NCBI GenBank assembly: GCA_019828545.1
Contig: JACVRA010000307.1
Coordinates: 46,341 to 110,340, forward strand
From: Paracamarosporium sp. OC-R06-R3
Lineage: Eukaryota; Ascomycota; Dothideomycetes; Pleosporales; Didymosphaeriaceae
Reading direction: 5' to 3'
Length of the DNA: 64,000 bases
The notes beneath the pieces are model-generated. The model had not been told where the DNA came from. It saw only the letters and a list, made by a program, of their open reading frames with translations, and did not search any database. Position numbers and translations under genes: made by a program. Positions 23,969 to 36,223 of the stretch are shown piece by piece; positions within the stretch are counted from its first letter, which is position 1; every line of letters begins with the position of its first letter.

Positions 23969-26538
23969 ATGGCCGCTAACTTAGTCACATCAGACGGAAT
24001 TGTGGAGGACCTCGAGCAGGACTTCGCGCGCAAGCTTAGCCTCAAGCGCGCGACAGAACCGGGAAGGCTTGAGAAGTTTTCCGATGTAAGTTCAACGGAT
24101 ACAAACAAGAGCCCAACTGCTGCTCATGCAACGAAGCAGCAACATGGCAAAGTCCCAGCAGGTCTCCTCGACCGAAGTTCAGAGCAACACGCCAAGTTGG
24201 TTATAAAATATCCTTCCACCTCATGGCCAAACATGAAAACGATCCAAGCTCAGCCGAGTCAACCTCCTACATTATCTCCAGCAGACGCATTCCTTCGCAA
24301 GCTGATAACCGGTCAGCCCCCCGGTAGCCCTCTCACGCTTGGGGAGCGCTTGGCCAACGCCTGGTCCTATCCTGTCGGACAATCTGCACTAGAGACTCCC
24401 CGCGATATGCTAGAGCAGATCAACATGACAAAGCAACGATATCCCGCCCATTGCTCTACATGCTGTTGTCTAGATGCGCAAAAGATGCCTGTTGATTCAA
24501 TAAACGATGGCTGGGCCAAACGAGAGTACAATGTCCCGAACGAACAAACGAGTCGAAAACTCTCCATCGATCAGACCGAACTCCTTGCCAGTGCCCGTGG
24601 TGGATGTATCTACTGCAACATTGTTTCGCAGTCGCTCAGCGCGATTCGTCCCGGGTGGGAAGCTCTGCACTCCTTCATTGAGCTATATGTGTCCAAAGAC
24701 CTGCCAGTCGTCGTACGATGGGTCTACGGATCCAAACTTGCTGTTGGGCCCCTTTGGGAGGAAACCCTGGACGGAGTCTATCAGTACGAATTCGATATGC
24801 AACATGCGGATCAGTCAGGCTCTGTGGAGCCAGCCGTCGAGTTCGAAATATATCGCCTTGATCGCGTGCGAGGAACAAGCACCTATTGTTCGTGAATTTA
24901 CTCCCGTTTATGAGATCAGGCTAACAGTCGATGACAGTTCAATCATTAGGCTACTGGGCCAGCCATATTGGTATCGCTCGCGAGGTGGCATCTCATGCCG
25001 GAGACATGGAGTGCTTCAAATTCATATATGACCAGGCAGCTACCTGTCTAAAGTGGCACGATTGCGGAAGTAAAAAGCCGCAGCTACCCGATCGCGTTCT
25101 CTATATCAATCCAGACAACAGCGGAGAAATGCGCTTGGTAGAACCGAAGGGCATTCGTGCGCAATACATTGCACTTAGTTACTGCTGGGGTCCGAGACAA
25201 CCCGACACCTTCCTTACAAATGCTGCCACTCTTGCCGCTAGAAAAGCTGGCATCAAGGCTGAAGAGCTACCGCGTCTCTTCATCGGCATCATCAACTGTG
25301 CTCGCCGGCTCAGTATCGATTACGTCTGGATCGATCGACTTTGTATCATCCAGGGTGACGAGAAGGACTTCGCAGAGCAGGCACCAAAGATGGGCGAGTA
25401 TTACGGCAACGCTACCCTGACAATTACAGCAGCATCTGCGGATTCCGAAATGGGCGATGTCCTTGTCAAGAGGGAGGCTAAATGGAGAAGTCGCGAAATC
25501 GAAGTGCGAGTTGACCAACTTGGCTCGTTCAATCTCCGGTTCAGACAACGGGCAAATCCATTAGGAACGGAAGCGCAAGGCGGAGACTACGGTAAAGTTT
25601 CTACACGAGCTTGGATCTGGCAGGAGCGACTGCTTGCCGCTCGCACCATATTCTTCACTCCTTCTGCGCTCAAGTTTGAGTGCTGCTGCCACTCCGTTTG
25701 GGAAGGCTACGGCGCACATGTCACGAGCCCATCTTGGTCGGCCCGAATAGACAGGATTACGCACTCGAGGTGGTTGACCCTAGTGGAGGAGTTTACCAAA
25801 CGCGAAATCACGAGATCCTCTGATCGTCTACCCGCCATAAGCTCAGTAACCAAGCGCGTCTCCGTCGCCAATGGATGGACCCCTATATGGGGCATGTGGT
25901 CAGAATTTCTAGATAAGAGCCTTGCATGGTCAGTCAATAATATGGGCAAACATCCTGGCCAGCACTCGTGTCGTGTACACCCGACGTATTACGCACCAAG
26001 CTGGAGCTGGGCAAGCGTCGACGGCCCAATTGATTTTAGATTCTGCAGACAGGATGAGTCCTATATGACTAGCGCTGAGGTTCTTCACGTGGATCCAGAA
26101 CCGAACGTGCTGACCATTTCGGCTCATTGGCACTTCGCTGTAATCAGATGCCAGGTTGAACCCTCTGAGGCGACACCAAACATACTGGGTCACCGTTACG
26201 ATACTTTGACCGTTTACCAGCCTCCTGAGGAAGTGCTTCCTGGTATGACAGACGAGGTGCCGATCAATGCTGACGTTGCTTTGGAGCCAGTCATACGCGG
26301 ATCATCGTTGAAGGACGGAACAATCAAGCGTGTGGCCTACGGAAATAAGTTGCCTCAGCAGACCTGGACTAGCAAATGTCTATGTGTTATGCTGGGGCGT
26401 ACACGGGTGGCGGCTATTGTTCTCTTGCTCGGGGAATCGGAAAGGGTTCCAGGGGCCTATGAGCGAATCGGATTGGCATCTGAATGGCCACCCGACATGT
26501 TCACACAACATAATCGACAGACGTTCAAGATTGCTTGA
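23969..26538 (+). CDS. Heterokaryon-incompatibility (HET) domain protein 1
   Basis: Two open frames joined by one intron. The preferred intron is 24888-24937 (50 nt; GTTCGT donor, CTAAC branch, ACAG acceptor), giving 839 aa. A second frame-preserving option is 24866-24927. The N-terminal 300 aa includes a Cys cluster (HCSTCCCLDA) often seen upstream of HET domains. The HET domain follows with YIALSYCWG, then DYVWIDRLCIIQGDEKDF and YYGNATLTITAASA, and the C-terminal region has APSWSWASVDGPI. HET proteins can trigger cell death on contact with nonself partners. The gene appears intact; its partner is unknown. The exact splice junction is uncertain. Confidence 0.87.
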
Positions 26539-26814
26539 TGCGTTCCAAGTTGTCGACATCAGCGTAGGTGGTGAGCTAATTGTTGCGACCAGACATAATC
26601 AAGCGACCTCATCAATAACCTTTTTGGATTTAAGCAGCTTATCCTTAGTGCTTAAACGCTCACAAAATCAGTAGGTTGCAGGGCACTTGAAAGGATTCAG
26701 GCAGCGCGATTCACTGATAAAATGTCGCAATAACTTGAGTTCGCGCCCTGGTTTCAGTAGCTCTGAGCTCTGCACCTCGTTCCCGTTCATATCAGGATCA
26801 CTCCACTCATTCTA

Positions 26815-28507
26815 TCATCTCCCACAAATCTTCCTCTCCAGATATCTCAGCGGCACATACAACCCCGCGCTCAATACCAACGCGACCTCAAAACCTAGAT
26901 CGCCTGTCCGCTCCGCAATCGGCCCGGTAAACCACGTCTGATACATGCACGGCACCACAAGCCCGAGACACCCCACGCTCGCGCCCATAGCTGCCCACCC
27001 CATCGGCAGACGCCCTCCATCATCCCACAACTCTTCATCTTCCGTATACGCTCCAAAATTTCGACCGCGGAACCACATATGATCCGTTACCACGACACCA
27101 ATAAAAGCAGCTGCCCAGTACCCGATCAGCCCCAGGAAATTTTCCAGATTGGTGAAGAACGAAGATGCGGCCTTTATGGCGATTCCGATGACGATGGCGG
27201 TGATGATGATGGAAAAGATGATGCGCTGTATGCGGAAAAGGAACGGGAGTAGCATCTGGAAGTTCAGCGTTATCGAGTACATGGTTGCGCTGAGGTTGCC
27301 GACCATGCTGAAGGCGAGGACAACGGTCACGAAGCGTCCGAAACCTCCAGCAGGATGCAGCATGGCAGCAAGAACACCGCTTGCAGCATTGGTATTATAG
27401 CCTTCCTGCCAGGACGGTATGTTGGGCGTTGCGCCGCCTATTGCCGCACCAAGAACCATGAGCAGTATCGTAGGCAGCGCAAGTCCAATGTACGTGTACA
27501 ACGCGATCCGGAACGAGGGAGCCTTGGGATGCATGTATGTTGAGAAGTCGCTTGCGAGGGCTGCCCAGGGTAACATGAAACTCGCGACCAGGCCACCAAA
27601 ACTCAACACTTGCTGCACAGTGGCGGGCTCGACGGTGCTCTGATCCTGCAGGGCCTTCCCCCCGCACCCGGTGGCGATGATGATAGCGATTAACGCAGGA
27701 ACCCATGCGTACTTCTCGTATATGTGGAGGATTTTGAAGCCACAGAAGGAAACCAGCAGGGAGAGCAGCGCGATGATAACGATGCCGACGGTAGCGTTGA
27801 TAGTTGTACCATCGTTAACGGCGGAGAGAGCTTGCCCACCGATGATGGAGTCGACAATAGAGAAGCCTGTGAGTGTGGCGAGGTTGAGCAAGATGAAGAT
27901 TGAGATGAAGTATTTGCTGCCTGTAGTTAGTGATGTATCGTGACGGATCATAGCACGTGTACGTACCCGTAAACGAATCTTGCCTGTATGAGCTGGCGCA
28001 TGCCCGTTTTCGGACCCCATGTGCACATGTACGCTACGGGAATCGTAGAGATAAGTGTAAAGAACAGGATAACCAGCGATGCATCTCTCAGACCCAGTCC
28101 GAAACTCAATGTGCCGACCATGCCCGTGGTAATTCTACACTTCTGTCAATTCTCTGTATCCGATTTCTTGATCACGTGTTCACTTACGGTAAGAGATTAC
28201 AACTCATGGAAAACCATAAGGTGAAGATATTCCAGTATTGCGTGACTGTCCTCTTATCATAAGGTACGGGCTGACATCCTCTCAACTCGACACCCCCGCG
28301 CTTCTCCAAAATCTCCAAAATACTCAATAAGCTACTCGTTCTTGACTCGTCCCCGGATGCATAGACACCCGGGCTTTTCTTTTCCCCATGCTTTTCATGC
28401 GTGTGTTCTTCCCGTGGATTAGAAATGACGCTCTCGACGTCCGCGTCGATGGGTGCCATGTCGGACGAGGGCACAGTGGCGGGAAGGTGGCAAGAACGAG
28501 CGTTCAC
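26815..28507 (-). CDS. NCS1-family purine/cytosine permease (Fcy2-like)
   Basis: Three exons: 28507-28188, 28134-27967 and 27916-26815, with introns of 53 and 50 nt, giving 530 aa. Starting at the inner ATG (28459) gives 514 aa. The cytosolic N-terminus carries ENxxxxP-like acidic residues and leads into EKRGGVELRGCQPVPYDKRT, typical of fungal purine-cytosine permeases. The TM1 core is TQYWNIFTLWFSMSCNLLPITTG, followed by about ten further hydrophobic segments and the SGVLAAML and FGRFVTVVLAFSMVGN motifs. These transporters import cytosine and purines by proton symport at the plasma membrane. Nothing in the neighbouring genes suggests a purine cluster. Confidence 0.85.
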
Positions 28508-29851
28508 TTGTATGAAGTATCAACGCGCCCTTCCGCTGCTTGGAACCCAGTCAATATACGAGAGGATGACATGACTCCTCGCCTCCCGAACGCTTACTTA
28601 ACCTAAATGGCGTTCTCGACCCGCCTTCGATATCCGCTGTCGTGAAAAAATTCCTGTTGCTAAAGACGGGAGCTAACCATTTATGGACTAGCTCATTTTG
28701 CTCTGAGCCATGTCTACGCGAGCTCATCACAAGAGAAGCCTTTCCAAATCTTAGTTCACTTGAGTCACGGGCTTTCAGAGAAGCTCAAACTGCTCGTTAA
28801 GCTTAAATGGGTTCGGCTACAAAGGATTACATAAAGGAGCAATCGTCGAGTTTTGGTATTATGATCTTCTCAGAAGGATATCCTAAAACCTACGTATATG
28901 GGTACTCTAGGATCTGTCTGTACCTAATACGCGCACTGTGTGATACATGTTAGTGAAGTTGCTGTACGCTAGATCTCATGGATAGCCTAACCCGTTGTTT
29001 CGACTCATCCTGCTGGACATGCGTGTGAGTGACTAATTGATTGTACCCGTCGTAGCCAACCACCGAACAATGTGAGTTGGGGTCACTGGAGCTTATATAG
29101 GTCATGTTGCTGCCTACTGTCGGTAAAAATATTGTCTTGCGTAAGACCACTTGCTTGATCGATATCTGGGCCATTTTGTTCAGTTCTTCGTCTTTGAACA
29201 ATTTGTCATTGTCAATCGACAGAAAGCAGCGATATGTGGAGTTGCAAGGCTGAGTACGCGTCTTAGACTGTAAAGTAAGCGTGAAATACTACATAGATAT
29301 TACTGTAATAACTTTGGGAGCTCATGACCTAGGGGTTGCAATCTTGTCGACCCAAGCCGTGCAGTCTTTTCCCATAACGAATGCGCATCAGTCAGCGTAG
29401 CCTTCAAATTCTCATCGGCACTCCTCTCTTGCCTGATGTATCAATCAAAACCCTGATTCTAATAGATATATGCGTTCTAGGAAATATCAGATTAACTTAT
29501 TCGAAGAAGGAAGGCCTGTTGTTCCGTATCACAACAGTCCTTAATGTATAACTCTCTTTTTGTGGTGCTTTCTTGGCCTTGGTGTCCTCCAGTATTTGTG
29601 CGTGTGAGACCCGCTACTAAGCCACAATGGATAGTGGTATGTCATGATAAGAGCATGCAAATGTTGACTTCGCTCAGAGTTTGGGGAGTGGAAGGAAACT
29701 TATTTCTAATTGCCCTAGCTTTTCGGTCTTGAGAAGACGGCAATTGCTTACACATGACTTGTAGTTACCTAGTGCGCACACCAGCATATCCCGAGTGCAT
29801 CCCTATATTTGCACAGCTCTCCCACACCAGATGCCCAGGCCCTTACCTGCC
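28508..29851. other. Intergenic region, no supported gene
   Basis: Short open frames only (for example 28950-29201 minus and 29544-29732 plus). They have no recognisable domain and no consistent splice signals. The region holds the promoter side of the permease and the 3' flank of the metalloprotease. Confidence 0.45.
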
Positions 29852-31167
29852 CTATGGGTGTTGTCTCTTCCACTCTTGGTACTTTTCCTCATCCCAAGGG
29901 TAGAACTTCTTGACGAACTCAACATCGATTGGAGACGGCTTTTGATTACGGGAAATCATAGTCTCGCTCCCAGGAATTTTTTTACCGTCCGCGCCTTTCT
30001 TGATTGCGACAAGGACAGCGGTTCTAATATCAACCTGACTACCCGCCACTGAGAAGGAGTACGAGTCGTAGAGCATGATCGAATCCATGTCAAAGCCTCC
30101 TGGTCCGTCCAACTGAGGTTTCGTGTTGACGTCAAGCCCGGCACCCTTAATATATTCAGCGCTCGGTGCGTAATACTTCTCCGCTTTCGTTAAATCCTCG
30201 CATAAGGCCTTAGTAGCCTGGGCGTAGTTCATCTTTTCTGCTACACGCAGACGATTGATTATATCCGACATGCCGACGAGGTTTTCACAACGGAACTCAA
30301 CATGGTCGTCGCGATCCCAGCGTTGGTGCTCATGGGCCATTCCCATGACTACCGAGATGTTAGTGGCATGGTTTCCGGATGAAATTTGTTAACTAACCGT
30401 GCCCAATTTCATGTGCAATATCCCCAGGTGTAGCTCCAGAGGAAACTCTCATCCAGTGGCGCCCTGGGTACTGGTATAGATTCGCAGCCCTCCTATAGCC
30501 TATGGTAGCTGCGGCAGCTGTACCAGTCGACTTAACATCGTCTACCCAATGAATCGCTAGTGTATCGCTAGGCCACTTGGAATCGTCCCAATCGCACTCG
30601 AAATCGGTGTCGGTCCGTGGCTGATTTTCTGTACCGTACCGATAGGACTTACAACAGTAGGTATCTGGGGGCGTCGGCTCACGAAATCCAAGAGAGTGTC
30701 CGCTTATCGCGTCTGCTCCTCCGTTGAGAGTGTCCGACCACACATTGAGAGCAGCTCTAATCTTGCAGAATTTGCCGGAGCCTCCAATCTGCTCATACGT
30801 ACGCCTATCTACGAAACAGTACGGAACCGTTCGAACATAGCCTTCGTCGATATACCATAGCCCGCGCCGCGTCGGCCAGGCAGATACGCGGAGGTTCATG
30901 GTATGACTGGAGCTTATATCTGAAATTGCCGTGCAGTCAGTGAGGATTCTACGATACACGTCTTCATGTCAGCTCACATTCCGCATAGCCCATTTGAGGA
31001 TTGCCATCGTCGTTGTTCGTGGATGGGAGCGTGGAGCCCGTAGTGTCGGTAGAGTTCTTGTTAGCTTGACGGATAGGAAGGGTACGATTGCCAGCAGAAA
31101 TGGAACTGATCGCTAAATTGAGCGGTACCACGGCAATAAATGCGATAATGTGAGCGAAGACCTTCAT
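29852..31167 (-). CDS. Secreted astacin-type (M12A) zinc metalloprotease
   Basis: Three exons: 31167-30978, 30919-30398 and 30348-29852, with introns of 58 and 49 nt; 402 aa. The N-terminus is a signal peptide (MKVFAHIIAFIAVVPLNLA) followed by a Ser/Thr/Asn-rich propeptide-like stretch. The catalytic domain begins near MNLRVSAWPTRRGLWYIDEGY. Intron 2 interrupts the zinc motif; splicing restores HEIGHVMGMAHEHQR, which matches the astacin HExxHxxGxxHE signature. A downstream SIMLYDSYS corresponds to the Met-turn with its Tyr ligand. Astacins are extracellular endopeptidases, common in animals and patchy in fungi. Roles in nutrition or host interaction are possible inferences. The C-terminus lacks extra domains. 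Confidence 0.85.
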
Positions 31168-32233
31168 CGTCGGTAGGGGTAGGGGGTGGCGAGTTACGTT
31201 TTCCAGCCAGGGTGGAGGGGTGAAGTGGAGGTGACGGTGTGCTTATATACAGCAAAACCGGAAGGTTCTGGCGCATAGACCAATAGCAGATGCACAAGCG
31301 CACCGAAAATTTAGTTAGCCGCTGTGTCCCTTGGTTGAAGACGAGAATGTAGGGAAGTTCTGGAGTGTGGTGAAATATAGGCCCCATTTAGAAACGGCGG
31401 GCAGCAAGTTTCTGACAGAAAGGGATCAACCTCATGCCATGTTTGCTGACAAGTGCCAGATGATATAGTTACGTCATCAGGTGGTCAATTGCTGAATTTG
31501 ATCATGGGCGGTGATTTCACTGTAATGATGAGACGAAATTTTCAGCCTTTGACTGTTATGCATGATGAAGAAGCGCTGCGCAACTAGGCTATACGGGGTC
31601 TTTGGAGGGAGACTCTATTGCAGTTTATTGTAGCGTTGACTGAGTCAAATGACTTCTCACCAGATGTAGAAGTATGAGGAGGCACATACACGGTCCCTTT
31701 TTCATCACCTCCTTGCGCTTGGCGGATCAGCCAATCTCTTCTTATAGTCTGTTCTTCCAAGATCCTAAAGCCATCTGATAAGGCTGCATCAACAGAATAC
31801 AAGATTTATAGACCTGAATAGGAGACTTTCCTCCAGGTCAACAACATGCTCTTCGAGTTTTGCAACAGCTTTGAGATCATCTTTTCAAATATTACCTGGT
31901 TTGTAATGGAAAGGACTGAAAATTAGCGAACGACGAGATGATTCAAGTATGTATCAAATTATAGCCTCTCGTCAAGCCTGGAGGCTGTGCAAATATAGGA
32001 TTTCGTAACGTTGTTTGTCACGTGATGATCCCCTCTCTGTCTGCCCCGTCTGAGTCATCCATTGATCGCGCTGGTCTGTGCTAAACTTATGCGATGTAGA
32101 CAATATATAAAGGCGCGAGCAGTGCTCAACATCGCTACCCCACAACTTCAGAAATACCCGATCTCAACCTCAATCCATTGACAAGCGTCCAAAGATACAG
32201 CGACAGATTGCACTTGTGATCACGAACAACTTC
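31168..32233. other. Intergenic region upstream of two divergent genes
   Basis: No convincing ORF is present. It separates the minus-strand metalloprotease from the plus-strand gene at 32234. A TATA-like element for the latter is listed separately. Confidence 0.45.
32104..32110 (+). promoter_or_regulatory. TATA-like core promoter element
   Basis: TATATAA lies about 125 bp upstream of the ATG at 32234, followed by a C/A-rich leader (CCACAACTTCAG, TCAACCTCAATCC) typical of fungal transcription starts. It is assigned to the three-exon gene downstream by position and orientation. Confidence 0.4.
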
Positions 32234-33681
32234 ATGTCAGGAAAGATGCTGGAGGTAAGATTTGAATCATGCTCTCTATGAATCGAAACTGAAACTAAGA
32301 TAGAAGCCTAAGCTTGAGTTTACATCCGCCGAAGAGCTGATGAATATGCAAGATGTATGAGTTGCATCCTTCGTGGAAGAGTGAACTGATGGAAGAGATA
32401 GGTATCCGGAATGAAGCTCGAATCTGCCGGTGAGATGTCCGCACCATCAAAGGTATACTCAACGTATCGTTCCTCGTGAAACGGGATGTTGAAACTGATA
32501 TTGTATGGTAGGGTTCCATCGTTGATCTCTCCGTTTCCAGCAATGCGACTCATGATCAAGTCACCAATAGCGATAATACTCCGGCCGAAATAGCCAATGA
32601 GCTATCCCAGATCAAACGTGAGGATAAGTTTGAGGAGAATGACGAGCTCGTCGAGGAAGTCTGGAACCTCAAAATGGACAATGAAGTTCCGATGCTGGTA
32701 ACAGGCGATGAAAACAATATCGGGGCTCTCGACGAGAACAACGGCGACAAACATACCGGTGATAAACTCATCAATAATGTGGACACTACCACCAAGGATG
32801 CAAGCGATGAAGACATCGACGACGAGGATAACTGCCCTGGTTGTGACGCTCGCATGGTCTCTGGTAACAAGCTCAACCTTAAGTTCCAAGCTCGTGACAG
32901 CACTTTTGATACCGTTGTTAAGAACGCGTTCGACCACTACACCCAAGCCAAGCGTTCATTTCTCATGGGTCTCTCAGCAGCCGATCGAAACATCCTCGTC
33001 GAGGGAAAGCCTCCGATGATGGCAGCACCCGAAATCACAGCCACCACGCACTGGAAGCATATGAAGTTCCTCTTCACGCTTAAGGGACTTAAGCCTTGTA
33101 CACTGTTCTCTCCAGTTTCAGGCGAGGGCAACAGCGAGGGAAATAAGATTATGAACCGATTGGTGACAACCGTTCTCAAGCCTATCGTCGATGAATATGA
33201 TCTTGAAGCTTACGGCTTTGCACTGCGCAAGATCGAGCACCGTGTCTTTACAGAAGGAATGCCTCCTTATTATTACCAAGACCAGTGGCTCTTCATCGAC
33301 CTAGCCTCCGAATATGCTGAGCTTGTCAAACACATCTTCCTCGATCCGAATTCAGGCCAGGTCCACTCTGAATTCGCAGTCGGTCTTGCCTTTGGATATC
33401 CTGTGTTGTCGCCGGCGCCTACTGCTGGTACCATTATATTCCAAGATACAACGAAGGCAGAATTCGCACACTGTATGGTGATGGTCTATCGTGCGCCTGC
33501 AGGTACAGATGATTGTAATGCAGTGGTGCAGCATTTCGAGCGATGCAAAGAGGCTGCGCAGAGTGTGGGACGCAAGCTCAGGATCACGTCATTCAATCAC
33601 CCAATCATGCAGACTGAGCAAGACCTAGTGAAGAATCGGATGGGTGACAATGACCGCAATGGTTCCTGTACCACCATGTAA
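32234..33681 (+). CDS. Hypothetical protein, unrecognised family
   Basis: Hand-built model: exons 32234-32254, 32304-32354 and 32512-33681 (413 aa). Intron 1 is 49 nt (GTAAGA...ACTAAGATAG) and intron 2 is 157 nt (GTATGA...ACTGAT...GGTAG); both are phase 0 and keep the frame open. The N-terminal 130 aa is acidic, Asp/Asn-rich and probably disordered (for example DEDIDDEDNCPGCDARM, with a CxxC pair). The rest looks globular, with Phe/Tyr/Trp-rich stretches and no signal peptide or membrane segment. I do not recognise a domain. A simpler alternative starts at the internal ATG 32674 (335 aa). Confidence 0.6.
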
Positions 33682-34686
33682 ATCGCACCGACGTCTGTTG
33701 CCGGTGGGAGGTACTTAGATGATGCGGTACTGATTGTGGCCACCCCTGTTGGTGATGGTATACGAAAAAACATCACATTGAAGCAGTACTTCAATGATAG
33801 GCGAAACCTAGAGTGTGGCATGGACGCATTCATGTCATGGTTTTTCACGTAGACCGGATGCAATATGCGAGATGGCTCGCGGCTATGACAGCCATGTCGA
33901 TGCGGGATCAAAGTGGCTTTTGGAGGCTGCATGTAGACTCGTCTGTGAAAGCTAGTAAATCAAGTACACACACATGTACCTTTATACAGATAATATCATC
34001 GGTGTCCGGTGTCTGGTGTTTGAAACTGTAGATCCTATCGAGTTCGAGTTGGTGTTGGCCCAGCGTGGAACCTTAGTGAGTCGGTACCACAGCAGAGCTG
34101 CGCACTGAATGCTGTACCTTTACTAAGCTGTTGAGATTATAGGAGATAACGATTCTGGGAGTCATTGCAAAAGTTTGGTTTGGTGAGAATAGTAAGGAGT
34201 CATGGCTCAACAGGTAAGGTGGCAGTCGAATATTTCATATAGGGACGCAGAACAGGAAGTTATCAGTATACTACCGTATGATGTGTTGTTACCATTAAAA
34301 ATAGTGTTTACTTTGTAATTTTACTTAGTAGCATAATATTAGTGAGAAGCATTCGTAACCTGTTAATTGCGTCTTGCACTCACTATGTGGTAAGAGCTCG
34401 ATGTATATAAAAAGAAACGCCAACGACGGTTTGGCATCTAAATTAACTAGTATTGTTTAAGTTGGCCAACCTTTATCCGCTTTTTTCGCACCCAGTGCCG
34501 AGGGCTCAGAGGTGGTTTTCCGCTCTTTCCGATCCTCGGTTCCCAAACACAGTGAGTCTGCTTCAACCAAAGACCGCACTTACTGTACATTACAAAGTTC
34601 CTGCCCACTCTGCTTCCACTAGCTTCCACTTACAACACCACTAACAAACGCATCATCCCTGCGTGGGACGCCCGTTACACTCCAAT
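33682..34686. other. Intergenic region with a decayed repeat copy
   Basis: Apart from the relic at 34046-34215 (listed separately) this holds only short unsupported frames. A GTATATAAAAAG TATA-like sequence near 34400 may serve the gene downstream. Confidence 0.45.
34046..34215 (+). repeat. Decayed copy of the 104-aa ORF family (copy 2)
   Basis: This closely matches 2258-2400 (shared GAGTTGGTGTTGGCCCAG, AGTCGGTACCACAGCAGAGC and GAATGCTGTACCTTTACTAA). At its 3' end it matches the intact ORF at 9056-9370 (GGTTTGGTGAG.ATAG..AGGAGTCATG). The frame is broken by several stops. Copies 1 and 2 are more like each other than either is to the open copy, so they form a subfamily. Confidence 0.6.
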
Positions 34687-35796
34687 ATGCACATCCGCAC
34701 CATCCCCTACAGCGATGTCGCAGCAGATTGGCACGAAGTTCAGCACCTGCGAGACACATCGCATCCGACGTTCCGCTCTGAGCGCTTCAACACCGCACGC
34801 CATACACGTCTCGAGATACTCCCTATCGTCGCAGAGTCTGCCAACTTCATGCACGAATATCCGCCATGGACGGCTTACGGTTATGTGCTCTGGCAGCCAC
34901 TCATTGCGCGTAGTCAAGGCATGAGCGAGAGCCATATCATTCAGATTCCAGGATTCATATACGAAGACCTGATGCGGTGCCATTCTGCATGGGTTGGGAC
35001 CGGCACGTTTCCGGTGAAGATGGTCGAGGAGACCGTGTGCATGTGGAAAAACACTAAGAAAGGGAGGGAATTGTTACCGATTCTAGATGGAAAGAGGAAA
35101 TGGTTCTTCCGTCTCGACCAAATGTCGCCCAAAGACTCGCCCTTCGGCGGCGAAGAACCAAGCATGACTTTCGAGGATGTCGTAAAGAAGATCTGTAGTA
35201 GTATGCGTGCGTGGAACTGTCTGCAAAGTGAAAAAGCTGAAGCAGAGCAAGAGGGGAGGGAGATGAAGATCGAATTAGTCCTCAATCTGTGGGATGAGAG
35301 CATGGATGCTGGTAGAGAGTTTCGTGTCTTCGTTCCGCCACCGGCGGCGAGGGGCCTGAAGGAGGAGGTCAAAGAGTTGAAAGTTAGCGGGATTAGCCAG
35401 TACAGATGGCCCTTCCCTTTCACAAAACCCTTCAACTCCTCGCTCCAATCTACGGCAGAGTTGGTGTGCTCTGGCGCGGATGAAGTGTTGCAGAGCATCA
35501 AGGTCTTTATGGAAGAGGAGATGAGTCACGAGATCGGGATGCTATTAGTCAAGTATGGGTTCAGCTTTGATTTTGCTCTGCAGGAAGACGGAAGTGTTTA
35601 TATTGTTGAAGTAAATCCGTTTGGGGCGTTGAGTGGATGTGGAGCGTGTTTGTTCCATTGGACGAGAGATGGGAGGCTGCTGTATGGATTGGAGGAAGAT
35701 GTGGAGTTTGTTGTTACGATGGAGGAGGGACGTGACGAGGATGTTGGAACAAAGAAAAGCGATATGGTTGAGAAGGAGGGGTCAATAAGGAGTTAG
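34687..35796 (+). CDS. Cdc123/D123-like protein
   Basis: The ORF is 369 aa from the first ATG (34687); the frame is open 24 nt further upstream but without an ATG. Features of the D123 family (ATP-grasp fold) are visible: FFRLDQMSPKDSPFGG (compare the family RLSWSSPKDA core), GREFRVFVPP, SGISQYRWPFPF, and the C-terminal FDFALQEDGSVYIVEVNPFGA, which carries the metal/ATP-binding Asp and Glu/Asn. Cdc123 helps assemble eIF2 in the cytoplasm. This copy is divergent in its N-terminal 150 aa, so it may be an accessory paralogue rather than the housekeeping gene. No introns are needed. Confidence 0.75.
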   Translation: MHIRTIPYSDVAADWHEVQHLRDTSHPTFRSERFNTARHTRLEILPIVAESANFMHEYPPWTAYGYVLWQPLIARSQGMSESHIIQIPGFIYEDLMRCHSAWVGTGTFPVKMVEETVCMWKNTKKGRELLPILDGKRKWFFRLDQMSPKDSPFGGEEPSMTFEDVVKKICSSMRAWNCLQSEKAEAEQEGREMKIELVLNLWDESMDAGREFRVFVPPPAARGLKEEVKELKVSGISQYRWPFPFTKPFNSSLQSTAELVCSGADEVLQSIKVFMEEEMSHEIGMLLVKYGFSFDFALQEDGSVYIVEVNPFGALSGCGACLFHWTRDGRLLYGLEEDVEFVVTMEEGRDEDVGTKKSDMVEKEGSIRS

Positions 35797-36223
35797 CGAG
35801 GTCCTGCGGACTAGTTGACGGCATCTTCTTGTCAATTGTCGGATGATGTTAGCGACTAGCTCTAAGTATGTTGGTTTCTCAGTCTCTATATTCAAGAAAA
35901 GAATATCTTCGAACAGTAGAAGTATAGTTCGTGTTTTGGCCGACGGCCGTAGTGCTGCGTTAACGGTGCGCTTGCCGTATAACTTCGTTGAATCTTAACT
36001 ACGTGAAGTATTGTGCACTGAAATTTCACAGTGATGAGATCTAACCAAGGCTTCAGAACCTACGCCGCAGTGGCGACGTAGCGTGATTTTCTCCATCCAA
36101 CCATCCGACATTCTGTATCACGTTCACAATTCATAATAGTAGGCACTGTATGCATAAATATCATTACCACTTCCCTGAAGACCCAATAAGCCCCCTTATA
36201 GAAGATAGAAATGTATGGAGACC

